Shown in pieces: positions 17,218 through 27,779 of a stretch of 64,000 bases of DNA; the first letter of the stretch is position 1; the number at the start of each line of letters is the position of its first letter. The DNA comes from Dehalococcoidia bacterium. GTDB lineage: Bacteria > Chloroflexota > Dehalococcoidia > Lucifugimonadales > Australimonadaceae. The stretch is from the NCBI GenBank assembly GCA_022820645.1, contig JAJEFD010000003.1, positions 1 to 64,000 of the forward strand, in the 5' to 3' direction. The notes under the pieces are model-generated. The model made no database searches, had not been told where the DNA came from, and was given only the letters and a program-made list of their open reading frames with translations. The position numbers and the translations under genes were made by a program.

Positions 17218-18318
17218 TTATCCCATCTCGATGATGGCGCGGCCGACGATGTCGCCGCCGGCGAGGGCGGCGTAGGCGTCGTTCACCTCGTCGAGGGTGT
17301 AGCGGCGGGTGATCGGAGCGCTGGTGTCGACCGCGCCGCGCCGCACGAGTTCAACGATCTCCGGCATGTCGCTGCGGGCCTTCGCGCCGTAGGAACCGGC
17401 GACGGTGATGCCGCGCCGGACGAACCGCGTGATCTCCAGCGGCACCTCCACGCCCACCGCTGCGATGCCGATGAGGACGACCTTGCCGCCGTCGCGTACG
17501 GACTCGAACGCCTGCCGCACGGTGACGGGCGAGCCGAGCGCCTCGATGGCGACGTCGACGCCGCGACCGTTCGCCAGTTCACGGACGCGGGCGGGGGCGT
17601 CCTCGGCCGCGCCGTTCACAGCGTGGGTTGCGCCCATCTCCAGCGCCTTCTCCAGCTTGTCGCCGCGTATGTCCACGGCGATGACCTGCGAGGCTCCGAA
17701 CGCCCGCGCCATCTGGAGCACCTGCGTGCCGACGCCACCAACGGCGAAGACGGCCACGCTCTGGCCGGGGCGGACGTCGGCCTGGTTCCGCACCGCACCG
17801 TAGGCGGTGAAGATGGAGCAGCCGACGATGGCGGCGTCGCTGAGCGGCACGCTCTCCGGCAGTGGGAAGACGGAGGTATCGGGCGTCACGGCGTACTCGG
17901 CAAGGCCGCCCATGCTGTACATGGCGATGGGGTCGCCGTTGGGCCGGTGCAGGCGTGTGGAGCCGTCGTAGAGCTGGCCCTTGAGGCGGTTGTAGGCGAA
18001 GAACGTCTCGCAGAGGTCCTCGCGCCCGCGGACGCAGTAGCCACAGTTGCCGCACGGCATGATGAACGAGCAGACGACGCGGTCGCCCACGGCGACGTTC
18101 GTCACGCCGGGGCCGACGGCGTCGACTATCCCGGAGACCTCGTGTCCGAGCACGCCGGGCGTGGGGAAGGCGACTTCGCCCTTGAGGACGTGGAGGTCGG
18201 TGTGGCAGACGCCGCACGCGGCGACCTTAACGCGCACCTCGTGCTCGTGGGGCTCCGGCATGACCAGATCCTCGACGGTCATGGGCTGGTTGGGCTGGGA
18301 GAAGACGGCGGCGCGCAC
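17218..18318 (-). CDS. Zinc-binding alcohol dehydrogenase (MDR superfamily)
   Basis: GTG start MRAAVFSQPNQPMTVEDL; ACGVCHTDLHVLKG, GHEVSGIVDAVGPGV, CGNCGYCVRGREDLC, AVGGVGTQVLQMARAFGA; ORF-track N-terminus to 19035 is antisense extension into mmsA. Confidence 0.92.
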   Translation of the reverse strand: MRAAVFSQPNQPMTVEDLVMPEPHEHEVRVKVAACGVCHTDLHVLKGEVAFPTPGVLGHEVSGIVDAVGPGVTNVAVGDRVVCSFIMPCGNCGYCVRGREDLCETFFAYNRLKGQLYDGSTRLHRPNGDPIAMYSMGGLAEYAVTPDTSVFPLPESVPLSDAAIVGCSIFTAYGAVRNQADVRPGQSVAVFAVGGVGTQVLQMARAFGASQVIAVDIRGDKLEKALEMGATHAVNGAAEDAPARVRELANGRGVDVAIEALGSPVTVRQAFESVRDGGKVVLIGIAAVGVEVPLEITRFVRRGITVAGSYGAKARSDMPEIVELVRRGAVDTSAPITRRYTLDEVNDAYAALAGGDIVGRAIIEMG

Positions 18319-18320
18319 GA

Positions 18321-19793
18321 CTAGAACCACCTGCTGATGACGACCTTGCGGTCGGTGAAGAAGTCGACGACCTCGCGTCCCTGGGCGTGCAGGGTGCCGA
18401 AGAACGAGTCCTTCATGCCGCCGAAGGGGAAGAACGCCATGGGCGCCGCGACGCCGACGTTGACGCCGATGTTGCCTGCGGTGACGCGGTGCCTGAACTC
18501 GCGCGCCGCCGCGCCGCTGGCGGTGAAGATGCTTGCGGCGTTGCCGAACGGCAGTGCCTCGATGTGGCCTATCGCCTCGTCGAGCGAGCCGGCGCGCATG
18601 ATGCCCGCGACCGGGCCGAATATCTCCTCTTTCGCGATGGCCATCTGCGGCTCGACGCCGTCGAACACGCACGGCCCGGCGAAATAGCCCGCGAGTTCCT
18701 CGTCCTGGCGGGCAGAGCGCCGGTCCACGATGAGGTCCGCGCCCTCCTCGACGCCCTTGTCGACGTAGCCGAGCACGCGGTCGAGGGAGCGTTGGGAGAT
18801 GACCGGCCCCATGCCGACGGTCTCGTCCAGCCCGTAGCCGAGCTTCAGGTTGCGCGCGCCCTCGGCGAGGCGGTCGCGCACGCTCTCGTAGGCGCCGCCG
18901 ACGGTGACGACGACCGAGCCCGCGAGGCATCGCTGTCCCGCCGCGCCGAAGATGGAGCCCATCATGTTGTCGATGGCGGAATCGAGGTGGGCGTCCGGCA
19001 TGGCGACGAGGAAGTTCTTCGCGCCGCCGCCGCACTGGACGCGCTTCCCCTCCGCGGACGCCTTCGTGTAGACGTAGCGGGCCACGGGCGAGGAGCCGAC
19101 GAACGAGATGCCGCGCACGTCCGGGTGCTCCAGCAGTGCGTCGACGGCGTCCTTCGCGCCGTGGACGACGTTGAGCACACCGGCGGGGATGCCCGCCTCC
19201 AGCGCGAGTTCGGCCATGCGCGTCTGGGAGAGCGGGGTCTGCTCCGACGGCTTGACCACGACGGTGTTACCGGTGGCGATGGCGTAGGGGATGAACCAGT
19301 TGGGCACCATGAGCGGGAAGTTGAACGGGCCGATGATGCCGAAGACGCCGATGGGCTGGCGGACGGCTTCGGCGTCGATACTGGGCGCGATGTTCTCCAG
19401 TCCGTAGCCCTGCATGAGCGTGGGGATGCCCGCGGCGACCTCCACGTTCTCGATGGCGCGGCGCGTCTCGCCGCGCGCGTCCTCGATCGTCTTACCGTGC
19501 TCCTGGACGATGGTGCGGGCGAACTCCTCGAAGTGCTGCTCCATCAGTCCCTTGAGCGTGAAGAGGCTGCGCGCCCGGAGCACGGGCGGAGTCTCACGCC
19601 ATGTAAGAAACGCCTGCTTCGCCGCGGCGACCGCGTCGTTCACCTCGCTGGGGGTGGAGAGCGGGACCTGGGCGATGACACCGGTGGTCGCGGGGTTCTC
19701 CACGTCCAACCAGCCGCTGGCGTCGGGCTCGACCCACTCGCCGTTGATGAGATTCCTCAGTTTGCCGTAGTTAGCTTTGACCTCGGGCAGCAC
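18321..19793 (-). CDS. mmsA: Methylmalonate-semialdehyde dehydrogenase (CoA-acylating)
   Basis: GTG start MLPEVKANYGKLRNLINGEW; IGPFNFPLMVPNWFIPYAIATGNTVVVKPSEQTP; GAAGQRCLAGS. Confidence 0.9.
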   Translation of the reverse strand: MLPEVKANYGKLRNLINGEWVEPDASGWLDVENPATTGVIAQVPLSTPSEVNDAVAAAKQAFLTWRETPPVLRARSLFTLKGLMEQHFEEFARTIVQEHGKTIEDARGETRRAIENVEVAAGIPTLMQGYGLENIAPSIDAEAVRQPIGVFGIIGPFNFPLMVPNWFIPYAIATGNTVVVKPSEQTPLSQTRMAELALEAGIPAGVLNVVHGAKDAVDALLEHPDVRGISFVGSSPVARYVYTKASAEGKRVQCGGGAKNFLVAMPDAHLDSAIDNMMGSIFGAAGQRCLAGSVVVTVGGAYESVRDRLAEGARNLKLGYGLDETVGMGPVISQRSLDRVLGYVDKGVEEGADLIVDRRSARQDEELAGYFAGPCVFDGVEPQMAIAKEEIFGPVAGIMRAGSLDEAIGHIEALPFGNAASIFTASGAAAREFRHRVTAGNIGVNVGVAAPMAFFPFGGMKDSFFGTLHAQGREVVDFFTDRKVVISRWF

Positions 19794-19899
19794 GCGCGTT
19801 CCTCCTGCGTTCGGTATAGGGCGGGGAGCATTGTAGCGGAGCGGGTTGTGGTCGCGCCGCTGCCCTATAATCGCGCCGTTCAGAAACAGGAGGCGGGCG

Positions 19900-20670
19900 A
19901 TGGACGAGCAGCAGGCACGGGAGCGTCGTAACGAACTGACCCGGTACGCGTCGCGGTTCTGGGCGGGCGAGGCCGAGATAGCGCGGACGTTCTTCTCGCA
20001 GCCAAGGGCGCCTGAAGAGCACCTGCGCTGGCTGCGCGTGCAGGCGTACAAGGAGTTGCAGCCACGCGACGACGGCATCATCCTGCGGAACATCGAGCAG
20101 CTTGCGCGGAACTACCCGTCGCTGGAGAAGGGCGTCGGTAGGGCAGATTTCCTCTACAACATCCAGTTCCTGGAAGAGGAGTTCCGGCACTACGTCGTCT
20201 TCGCGGACGTGATCGACTACATCACCGGCGGGCAGCTAACGACCGAGGAGTTGGCGACGTACGACATCGAACACGAGCGGGAGCTGCGCGCGGTGCGCAA
20301 GCGCTGCTTCGAGCGCCACGGGGAGCTGGGGCGGTTCGCATCGTCGTTCTGCGAGGGCGGCGGAGCGTCGATCTTCTACGAGGGGATGCAGATAGGCGGC
20401 GACGAGCTCAGCGACCGTATCGCCGCGGCGTGCGCCAACGTCTACAACGACGAGATGGACCATGCCGCGCACGGCGCCGACGACCTGAACGCCATCGCCC
20501 GCACCGAGGAGGACTGGGAACTGGCGAAGGAGATGGTGACGGAGATCTCCATGCAGCGGCTGCGGATGCGAAACGAGGAGTTCGGCTTTCCACTCTCGGA
20601 CGGGCGTCTGTTGGAGATCGCGGAGGGGCAGGTGGAGCTGCCGGCGCGGTTCGAGGAGTTGCTGGTCTGA
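19900..20670 (+). CDS. Hypothetical ferritin-like (candidate diiron) helical protein
   Basis: All-helical; two ExxH-type motifs (FLEEEFRHYVVF and YNDEMDHAAHG); upstream TATAAT at 19866. Confidence 0.6.
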   Translation: MDEQQARERRNELTRYASRFWAGEAEIARTFFSQPRAPEEHLRWLRVQAYKELQPRDDGIILRNIEQLARNYPSLEKGVGRADFLYNIQFLEEEFRHYVVFADVIDYITGGQLTTEELATYDIEHERELRAVRKRCFERHGELGRFASSFCEGGGASIFYEGMQIGGDELSDRIAAACANVYNDEMDHAAHGADDLNAIARTEEDWELAKEMVTEISMQRLRMRNEEFGFPLSDGRLLEIAEGQVELPARFEELLV

Positions 20671-20702
20671 GGCGGCGGCGGCCCATCCCCGTGCCCCGCC
20701 GC

Positions 20703-20765
20703 GTGGCCTGACGGCCACTCTGGATTCCAGCTTTCGCTGGAATGACGGGTGAAGGCGGGAATGAC
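20703..20765. repeat. Two-hairpin REP-like element, copy 3
   Basis: GTGGCC-TGAC-GGCCAC then tctggATTCCAGC-TTTC-GCTGGAATgacg, followed by half-copy gcgggaatgacg. Confidence 0.85.
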
Positions 20766-20773
20766 GAGGTAGG

Positions 20774-21850
20774 TTAGCGGAGTTCGGGGAGGCGGGTGAT
20801 GAGGTCGCGGCCGATGTCCTCGATGCGGGCCTTGCCGCACATCATCATGGTGGTCTCGACCTCGTCGCGCAGGATGTCCAGCATGTGCATCACGCCGTAG
20901 TCGCCGGCGTAGGAGAGTCCCCAGAACATCGGCCTGCCGAGCATGACAGCCTTCGCACCGAGGGCGATGGCCTTCACGACGTCCGTGCCGCGGCGGATGC
21001 CGCCGTCCAGGTAGACCTCAACGCCGCCCGCGGCTTCGGCGACCTCCGGCAGGGCCTCGATGGTGGGGATGGTGGTGTCGAGGTTGCGTCCGCCGTGGTT
21101 GGAGACGATGAGGGCGTCGACGCCGTGCTCGGCGCAGAGGGCAGCGTCCTCGCGGGTGATGATGCCCTTGAAGACGATGGGCAGGTTGGTTATGGAGCGG
21201 AGCCAGGCGACGTCGTCCCAGGATGCGCCGGGGTCGACGCGGCTGCGGGAGCTGATGCCGGAGTTGAACTTGGTGAGGTCCTTGGGCGGCTCGAGTCCGG
21301 GCGCGTCACCGGCGGAGGGGAGGCGCTGGTAGGAGTTGCGGATGTTGCGCTCGCGCTTCGGCGGCCAGACGGCGTCCAGCGTCACACAGATGGCGTCGTA
21401 GCCGTTCTCCTCGGCCATGTGGACGCGGTCCACGGTCTGTTCGCGGTCGCGGTAGAAGTAGGTCTGGTACCACTTGGGGCCGTCGGCTGCGCGGGCTATC
21501 TCTTCCGGGGCGTAGGAGCAGTTGGCGCTGACGGCGAGGACGGTCCCGGCGGCCGCGGCAGCCCTTGCTGAGGCGAGTTCGCCGTCCTCGTGGGCGCGCT
21601 TGTGGCTGCCGCACGGGGAGAGCATGAACGGGAGCCCGATGCGGTTGCCGAGCACGGAGACGGAGAGGTCCGCGTCCGGTATGCCCGCGAGCATCCGTGG
21701 GCGAAGCGCGATGTGGTCGAACACAGAGCGCGTGCGGGTGAGGGTAATCTCGTCGGTTGCGCCGCCCGCGACGTAGTCCCACTCGTTGAGCGGGAGCGTC
21801 TGCTCACAGATGGCTTCGAGTTCGTACAGGTTGATGGGTTCTCCGGTCAT
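20774..21850 (-). CDS. FMN-dependent alpha-hydroxy-acid oxidizing protein
   Basis: DALIVSNHGGRNLDTTIPTIEALPEVAEA and LDGGIRRGTDVVKAIALGAKAVMLGRP. Confidence 0.92.
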   Translation of the reverse strand: MTGEPINLYELEAICEQTLPLNEWDYVAGGATDEITLTRTRSVFDHIALRPRMLAGIPDADLSVSVLGNRIGLPFMLSPCGSHKRAHEDGELASARAAAAAGTVLAVSANCSYAPEEIARAADGPKWYQTYFYRDREQTVDRVHMAEENGYDAICVTLDAVWPPKRERNIRNSYQRLPSAGDAPGLEPPKDLTKFNSGISSRSRVDPGASWDDVAWLRSITNLPIVFKGIITREDAALCAEHGVDALIVSNHGGRNLDTTIPTIEALPEVAEAAGGVEVYLDGGIRRGTDVVKAIALGAKAVMLGRPMFWGLSYAGDYGVMHMLDILRDEVETTMMMCGKARIEDIGRDLITRLPELR

Positions 21851-21870
21851 GGCCGTTCCTCCCTTTGGTG

Positions 21871-22440
21871 TCAGCAGGTGTCGTCGCCCGTGAGCCGCTC
21901 GAACGGCAGGGCGCGGTCCTGGTATCGGGCGAGCATGAAGATGAGGTCCGAGGCGCGGTTGAGATAGCGGATGAGCTCAGGGTTCTCGATCATTCCCTCG
22001 AGGTTCATCTGCACGGCGCGGCGTTCGGCCCTGCGCAGGATGGAGCGTGCGAGGTCGAGCGCGGAGGATGCCTGTGTCGCGCCGGGGATGATGAAGCTCC
22101 GGGGCAGCTCTACCTGTGCGCCGAGGGTATCGATGTCGTTCTCCAGCGCGGCGGTCATGTCCGGTGTGACGACGCTGAAGTGGCGTTGGAGATTGGCGTA
22201 CTCGGCGCGGTCGGTGGCAAGTTCCGCTCCGACGGTGAAGAGCTCACGTTGGAGGCGCTTGACGATACGCTGCACGTCCGGGTCGCCGGTGAGCGCGCGG
22301 GCGAGGCCGAGGGCGGAGACGGCCTCGTCGGTGGTGCCGTAAGCCTCGGTACGGAGGTCGCTCTTGGAGATGCGCCCACCGTAGAGCAGGCCGGTCTCGC
22401 CTTCGTCGCCGTACTTCGTATAGATCTTGAGGTCGGTCAT
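21871..22440 (-). CDS. Cob(I)yrinic acid a,c-diamide adenosyltransferase (PduO type)
   Basis: IYTKYGDEGETGLLYGGRISKSDLRTEAYGTTDEAVSALG; FIIPGATQASSALDLARSILRRAERR. Confidence 0.92.
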   Translation of the reverse strand: MTDLKIYTKYGDEGETGLLYGGRISKSDLRTEAYGTTDEAVSALGLARALTGDPDVQRIVKRLQRELFTVGAELATDRAEYANLQRHFSVVTPDMTAALENDIDTLGAQVELPRSFIIPGATQASSALDLARSILRRAERRAVQMNLEGMIENPELIRYLNRASDLIFMLARYQDRALPFERLTGDDTC

Positions 22441-22503
22441 GTCGCGGGGATTATACGTGCGCCGGAGAACGGTTGCGCCCGCTCGACGGTGAGGCGTACG
22501 CGG

Positions 22504-22532
22504 TTGACACAGGAGTGAGCTTGCGGTAGCAT
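22504..22532 (+). promoter_or_regulatory. Sigma-70-type promoter upstream of rpsL
   Basis: TTGACA-N17-TAGCAT. Confidence 0.6.
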
Positions 22533-22604
22533 CCCCATGTTCGTGCCCGAACGGGTACGGATTCGGCAGAACGGTTTACGAAAAGCGCAGGGAGTACCGC
22601 ACAA

Positions 22605-23015
22605 GTGCCTACTGTAAATCAGCTGGTGCGCCATGGACGCAAGCGCGTGGTGAAGAAGACCAAGGCGCCTGCGCTCCGTTTCGTGCGGAACAGCCTGCGC
22701 AACCGTGTGTACCGTGGGGACGGGAGCCCGCAGAAGCTGGGGGTTTGCGTCCAGGTGCGAACGGTTACGCCGAAGAAGCCGAACTCCGCTCTGCGGAAGG
22801 TGGCCCGTGTCCGCATGACGAACGGGATGGAGGTTACGGCCTATATCCCGGGAGAGGGCCACACGCTGCAGGAGCATTCCGTCGTCCTGATCCGCGGAGG
22901 CCGCGTGAAGGACCTGCCGGGCGTTCGCTACCACATCATCCGTGGGGCGCTCGACGCTACGGGGGTCAACGGCCGGAAGCAGGGGCGGAGCAAGTACGGG
23001 ACCAAGCGCCAGTAA
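22605..23015 (+). CDS. rpsL: 30S ribosomal protein S12 (GTG start)
   Basis: [46 protein letters not shown]. Confidence 0.98.
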   Translation: MPTVNQLVRHGRKRVVKKTKAPALRFVRNSLRNRVYRGDGSPQKLGVCVQVRTVTPKKPNSALRKVARVRMTNGMEVTAYIPGEGHTLQEHSVVLIRGGRVKDLPGVRYHIIRGALDATGVNGRKQGRSKYGTKRQ

Positions 23016-23153
23016 GTTCACTGGAGGGTCCCGTTCTCCAATTCGTAATTGGCAGAGACGCGGTTCGCTGGCGCGATCTGCGGGCTTGGCGTCATGGGTT
23101 ATCTGCGCTCCGGGGCGCAAGTGCGCTACAGCGCAGGGGAGGAAAGCGAATAG

Positions 23154-23624
23154 ATGTCTCGTCGACGACGTGCTGAGCGCCGCGTGCCTGTAGCGGACCC
23201 CCGCTACGGGAGCGTGACGCTGGCCAGCTTCATCAACCGGGTCATGCTGAACGGCAAGAAGACGGTTGCGCAGCGCTCGGTCTACCAGGCGCTCGACCAG
23301 GTAGCGCAGGAGACGAACCGCGACGCGATGGAGGTGTTCCAGACGGCGCTGCGGAACGTCACGCCGACGGTCGAGGTGAAGCCCCGGCGCGTGGGCGGCG
23401 CGACGTACCAGGTGCCGGTTGAGGTGCCTGAACGGCGCCGGAACGCGCTGGCGATGCGCTGGCTCATACGCTTCGCGCGTGCGCGCGCAGGGCAGCCGAT
23501 GCGCTCCCGGCTGGCGGCCGAGATCATCGACGCGTCGCGGGGACAGGGCGCGGCGGCACGCCGCCGCGAAGAGATGCATAGGATGGCCGAGGCGAACCGG
23601 GCGTTCGTCCATTACCGCTGGTAG
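23154..23624 (+). CDS. rpsG: 30S ribosomal protein S7
   Basis: [34 protein letters not shown]. Confidence 0.98.
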   Translation: MSRRRRAERRVPVADPRYGSVTLASFINRVMLNGKKTVAQRSVYQALDQVAQETNRDAMEVFQTALRNVTPTVEVKPRRVGGATYQVPVEVPERRRNALAMRWLIRFARARAGQPMRSRLAAEIIDASRGQGAAARRREEMHRMAEANRAFVHYRW

Positions 23625-23634
23625 GAACTCATAT

Positions 23635-25701
23635 ATGACTGTTGACCTGCAGAAAGTCCGAAACATCGGATTCATCGCCCACATCGACGCCGGCAAGACG
23701 ACGGTGACGGAGCGGGTGCTGTTCTTCACGGGCCGAACCTACAAGCTGGGCGAGGTGCACGAGGGCACGGCGGTGATGGACTGGATGGCCCAGGAGCGTG
23801 AGCGCGGCATCACGATCACGTCCGCCGCAACGCGTGCCGCCTGGAAGGGCCATCAGATCAATATCATCGACACGCCAGGTCACGTGGACTTTACGGCGGA
23901 AGTGGAGCGAAGCCTCCGTGTACTCGACGGAGGCGTTGTTGTGTTCGACGCGGTCGCGGGGGTGCAGCCGCAGTCCGAGACGGTGTGGCGCCAAGCCGAC
24001 CGATACGGAGTGCCGCGCATCTGCTTCGTGAACAAGATGGACCGCATCGGCGCGGACTTCGAGAAGACGATGGACTCTATCCGGCACCGGCTCAAAGCGG
24101 TGCCGGTCCCTGTGCAGTATCCGATCGGGGCCGAGGACCAGTTCCACGGCGTCATCGACCTGGTGGAAGAGAAGGCCTGGTTCTTCAAGCGGGGCGGCGC
24201 GTCCGGCGAGTTACGCGAGGGCGAGATACCGTCCGAACTGCGCGAGGAAGCGGCCCAGATCCGCGAAGAGATGATCGAGCGGGTCGCGGAGAACGACGAG
24301 CACGTGCTCGAACAGTTCCTCTCCGGCGAGACGCCCTCCCCGGAAGAGATCAAGGCCGCTCTCCGGCGGGCAACGATAGCGAACCACGCGGTGCCGGTCG
24401 TGTGCGGCTCAGCGCTCCAGAGCCTGGGCGTGCAACTGGTGCTGGACGCAGTGCTGGACTACCTGCCGTCGCCGCTGGACGTTCCCGCAGTGATCGGGAA
24501 GGCGCCCAACAGCGAGGACGAGGTCGAGCGCAAGGCGGACATCTCCGAACCGTTCGCGGCGCTGGCGTTCAAGGTCGTGTCCGACCCCTACGTGGGGCGG
24601 CTCGTCTACTTCCGGGTGTACTCCGGCTCCATGAAAGCGGGAGCGAGCGTGTACAACTCCATCAAGGGAGTGCGGGAGCGGATGGGGCGCATCATGTTCA
24701 TGCATGCGAACCACCGGGAGGAGGCGGAGAGCATCTCCGTCGGTGAGATCGGCGCCGCGGTGGGCCTGAAGAACACGTTCACGGGCGAGACGATCTGCGA
24801 CGAGAAGCAGCCCATCATGCTGGAGTCGATCCGCTTCGCCGAGCCGGTGATCTCGGTGGCTATCGAGCCCGCGACGCGAGCGGAGCAGGACAAGCTGACG
24901 GACTCGCTCATCAAGCTGGCGGAAGAAGACCCCACATTCCGGGTGCGGTACGACAAGGAGACCGGCCAGACGGTGATGTCCGGCATGGGCGAACTGCACC
25001 TCGAGATCCTGGTCGACCGCCTGAAGCGCGAGTTCAACGTGAACGCCGCGATAGGCCGCCCGCAGGTGGCGTACCGCGAGGCGATCACCCGTGCGTCGAA
25101 GGCGCAGGGGCGTTTCGTGCGTCAGACGGGCGGTCGCGGCCAGTTCGGCGACTGCGTGCTGGAGATCGAGCCGGGCCAGCAGGGCTCCGGCTTCCAGTTC
25201 GAGAACCGGATAGTAGGCGGCGCGATCCCGAGGGAGTACATCCCGGCGGTCAGCAAGGGCGCCGAGGAGGCGTTGCTCACGGGCGTCATCGCGGGTTACC
25301 CGGTGATGGACGTGAAGGTCGCCGTCGTGGACGGCTCCTTCCACGCGGTGGACTCGTCCGAGATGGCGTTCAAGATAGCGGCGTCCATGGCGATAAAGGA
25401 TGCGCTGTCCAAGGCAGGCCCCGTGTTGCTGGAGCCGGTGATGGAGCTGCAGGTGATAACGCCGGGTGAATACCTGGGCGAGGTGCTCGCAGACCTGAAC
25501 AGCCGCCGGGGCAGGATCAAATCGATGGAAGGCCAGGGCGACACGCAGGTGCTCGAGGCGGACGCTCCGCTGGTGGAGATGTTCGGCTATGCGACAGACC
25601 TGCGGTCGGTGACGCAAGGCAGGGCGAACTACTCGATGGAGTTCGGGCGTTACGAGAAGGCGCCGGACTCCACCGTGCAGGCCGTGGCCCGCAGCGCATA
25701 G
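23635..25701 (+). CDS. fusA: Elongation factor G
   Basis: [37 protein letters not shown]-track start 23419 overlaps rpsG. Confidence 0.98.
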   Translation: MTVDLQKVRNIGFIAHIDAGKTTVTERVLFFTGRTYKLGEVHEGTAVMDWMAQERERGITITSAATRAAWKGHQINIIDTPGHVDFTAEVERSLRVLDGGVVVFDAVAGVQPQSETVWRQADRYGVPRICFVNKMDRIGADFEKTMDSIRHRLKAVPVPVQYPIGAEDQFHGVIDLVEEKAWFFKRGGASGELREGEIPSELREEAAQIREEMIERVAENDEHVLEQFLSGETPSPEEIKAALRRATIANHAVPVVCGSALQSLGVQLVLDAVLDYLPSPLDVPAVIGKAPNSEDEVERKADISEPFAALAFKVVSDPYVGRLVYFRVYSGSMKAGASVYNSIKGVRERMGRIMFMHANHREEAESISVGEIGAAVGLKNTFTGETICDEKQPIMLESIRFAEPVISVAIEPATRAEQDKLTDSLIKLAEEDPTFRVRYDKETGQTVMSGMGELHLEILVDRLKREFNVNAAIGRPQVAYREAITRASKAQGRFVRQTGGRGQFGDCVLEIEPGQQGSGFQFENRIVGGAIPREYIPAVSKGAEEALLTGVIAGYPVMDVKVAVVDGSFHAVDSSEMAFKIAASMAIKDALSKAGPVLLEPVMELQVITPGEYLGEVLADLNSRRGRIKSMEGQGDTQVLEADAPLVEMFGYATDLRSVTQGRANYSMEFGRYEKAPDSTVQAVARSA

Positions 25702-25712
25702 GAGAACAGGAC

Positions 25713-26063
25713 GTGGTTGAACAGACAACACGAGTGCGAGGCGGCCAGGCGACAGTGCCTGGTCAGAAGGTCCGCATCGTCCTGAGGGCGTTCGATCACA
25801 AGCTGGTCGACCAGTCGTCGGGCCAGATCGTGGAGGCGGCTGAGCGAACGGGTGCAGCGGTATCCGGCCCGGTCCCCCTGCCGACGCGCATCAAGCGGTT
25901 CTGCGTGATCCGTTCGCCGCACATCGACAAGGACTCGCGCGAGCATTTCGAACTGCGGACGCACAAGCGGCTCGTGGACATCCTGGACCCCAACTCCAAG
26001 ACGATAGACGCACTGACCCGCCTGCAGATGCCTGCCGGCGTGGACATCTCCATCAAGTTGTAG
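25713..26063 (+). CDS. rpsJ: 30S ribosomal protein S10
   Basis: [40 protein letters not shown]. Confidence 0.97.
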   Translation: MVEQTTRVRGGQATVPGQKVRIVLRAFDHKLVDQSSGQIVEAAERTGAAVSGPVPLPTRIKRFCVIRSPHIDKDSREHFELRTHKRLVDILDPNSKTIDALTRLQMPAGVDISIKL

Positions 26064-26070
26064 CGGAACG

Positions 26071-27126
26071 ATGATCGAAGGACTGATAGGCAAGAAGATA
26101 GGGATGACGCACCTCTTTGCATCAGAGGCGCGAGTCATCCCCGTCACCGTGCTCGAAGTCGGGCCCTGTGTCGTCACACAGGTCCGCACCGAGGAGCGCG
26201 ACGGGTACGAAGCCGTCCAGATCGGTTACGGCTCGGTGAAGCAGCTGAGCAGACCCGCAGCCGGGCATCTGGCATCGTCGGGCGCGCGGGTACGGCACCT
26301 GCGCGAGTTCGGCTCAGACGACGTCTCCTCTTACAAGGTGGGCCAGGAGTTGCGAGTCAACCAGTTCCAGGCCGACGACCTCGTCGACGTGGTCTCGACG
26401 ACCAAGGGCCGCGGCTTCCAGGGCGCCATGCGGCGTCACGGCTTCGGCGGCGGACAGAAGACGCACGGTCAAGGCGACCGTGGCCGAGCGGTCGGCTCCA
26501 TCGGCGCGGGGACGTACCCGGGCCGCGTGTTGAAGGGCAAGAAGATGCCCGGCCACATGGGCAACAAGCGCAAGACCGTCCGCAAGCTCAAGGTTGTCGA
26601 GGTGGACGTCGAGCGCAACCTGCTTTTCGTGCGGGGCGCCGTTCCCGGCTCGCGCAACACGACCGTGATGGTGCGCTACGCACACGGGGTCCCCGTAGCG
26701 GAGCGCATCATTCCTGAGGAGCCGGTTGCCGAGATCGAGGAAGAAGTGGTCGAGGAGGCGGTTGCGGAGGTCGCCGAGCCCGAGCAGGAGGCGGTCGCGG
26801 AAGCGGAGGAGCCGGTAGCAGAAGTCGAGGAGACTGCGGCAGAGGAACCGGCAGGGGAAGCCGAAGAAGCTACTGCGGAGGAACCAGCGGCGGAGACGTC
26901 GCAGGAAGAGCCTGCCGCAGAAGTTGAAGAGCCCGCGGCCGAAGCCGACGAGACGCCGAGTGACGAAACGCCGGCGGAGGAAGCATCTTCCGATGAACCT
27001 GCGGCAGAGGAGGAGCCGGTCGACGAAGCACCGGCTGAGGAATCGCCTGCCGACGACGATGCGCCGACCGATGAAGCCGAGGGCGAGGATGCCGAGCAAT
27101 CCGACAAAGAGGAGGAGCGTTCCTGA
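26071..27126 (+). CDS. rplC: 50S ribosomal protein L3 with about 135-aa acidic C-terminal extension
   Basis: [34 protein letters not shown]; tail [25 protein letters not shown]... Confidence 0.97.
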   Translation: MIEGLIGKKIGMTHLFASEARVIPVTVLEVGPCVVTQVRTEERDGYEAVQIGYGSVKQLSRPAAGHLASSGARVRHLREFGSDDVSSYKVGQELRVNQFQADDLVDVVSTTKGRGFQGAMRRHGFGGGQKTHGQGDRGRAVGSIGAGTYPGRVLKGKKMPGHMGNKRKTVRKLKVVEVDVERNLLFVRGAVPGSRNTTVMVRYAHGVPVAERIIPEEPVAEIEEEVVEEAVAEVAEPEQEAVAEAEEPVAEVEETAAEEPAGEAEEATAEEPAAETSQEEPAAEVEEPAAEADETPSDETPAEEASSDEPAAEEEPVDEAPAEESPADDDAPTDEAEGEDAEQSDKEEERS

Positions 27127-27779
27127 TGCAACTTCCTCTGTACGACCTGAGCGCGAACGGCACGGACACGCTGGAAGTCAGCGACGTGGTCTTCGGCGCG
27201 CCTGAGAACCCGGAGCTGCTGCACCAGGCACTGGTGTACCACCGCGCGAACCAGCGGCAGGGCTCCAGCAACACCCTGACGCGCGGACAGGTGAACGGCA
27301 CCGGCCGCAAGCCGTTCTCGCAGAAAGGGACCGGCCGTGCGCGGCAGGGCTCCTGGAAGTCGCCGCACCACCGTGGAGGTGGCGTGGCTTTCGGGCCGAC
27401 GCCCCGCTCGTACCGGCAGCGGATGCCGAAGCAGATGCGCCGGCAGGCGATCCGGACGGCGTTGTCGGGCAAGGTGGCCGCAGAGCGGCTGTTCGTTGTC
27501 GACGGGCTGGACTCGATAGAGCAGAAGACGAAGGCGATGGCGGGAGTGCTGTCTGCCTTCGAGGTGAAAGGCTCAGCGCTCGTGGTGCTGGGAGCGGAAT
27601 CGCAGACCGGAGTCGCGGTGCGGAACATCCCCCGCGTGAAGGCGATCCGCGCCGACCTCGTGAACGTGTTGGACCTGCTCCGTTACGACGCAGTGCTCAT
27701 GAGCCCGGACGCGGCCCGCCGCACGGACGAGATATGGTCGGACACCCGCCGGGTGCGAACGCAGGAGGCGGTGGCCTGA
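27126..27779 (+). CDS. rplD: 50S ribosomal protein L4
   Basis: [35 protein letters not shown]. Confidence 0.97.
   Translation: MQLPLYDLSANGTDTLEVSDVVFGAPENPELLHQALVYHRANQRQGSSNTLTRGQVNGTGRKPFSQKGTGRARQGSWKSPHHRGGGVAFGPTPRSYRQRMPKQMRRQAIRTALSGKVAAERLFVVDGLDSIEQKTKAMAGVLSAFEVKGSALVVLGAESQTGVAVRNIPRVKAIRADLVNVLDLLRYDAVLMSPDAARRTDEIWSDTRRVRTQEAVA

Noticed and set aside
18387-19931. 514-aa plus-strand ORF over mmsA
   Set aside because: Antisense shadow of an unambiguous dehydrogenase gene.
22605-23015. S12 internal insertion [16 protein letters not shown]
   Set aside because: Similar insertions between APAL and SPQK occur in S12 of Firmicutes and other phyla, so not novel.
24409-25731. 440-aa minus-strand ORF over fusA
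   Set aside because: Antisense shadow of EF-G.
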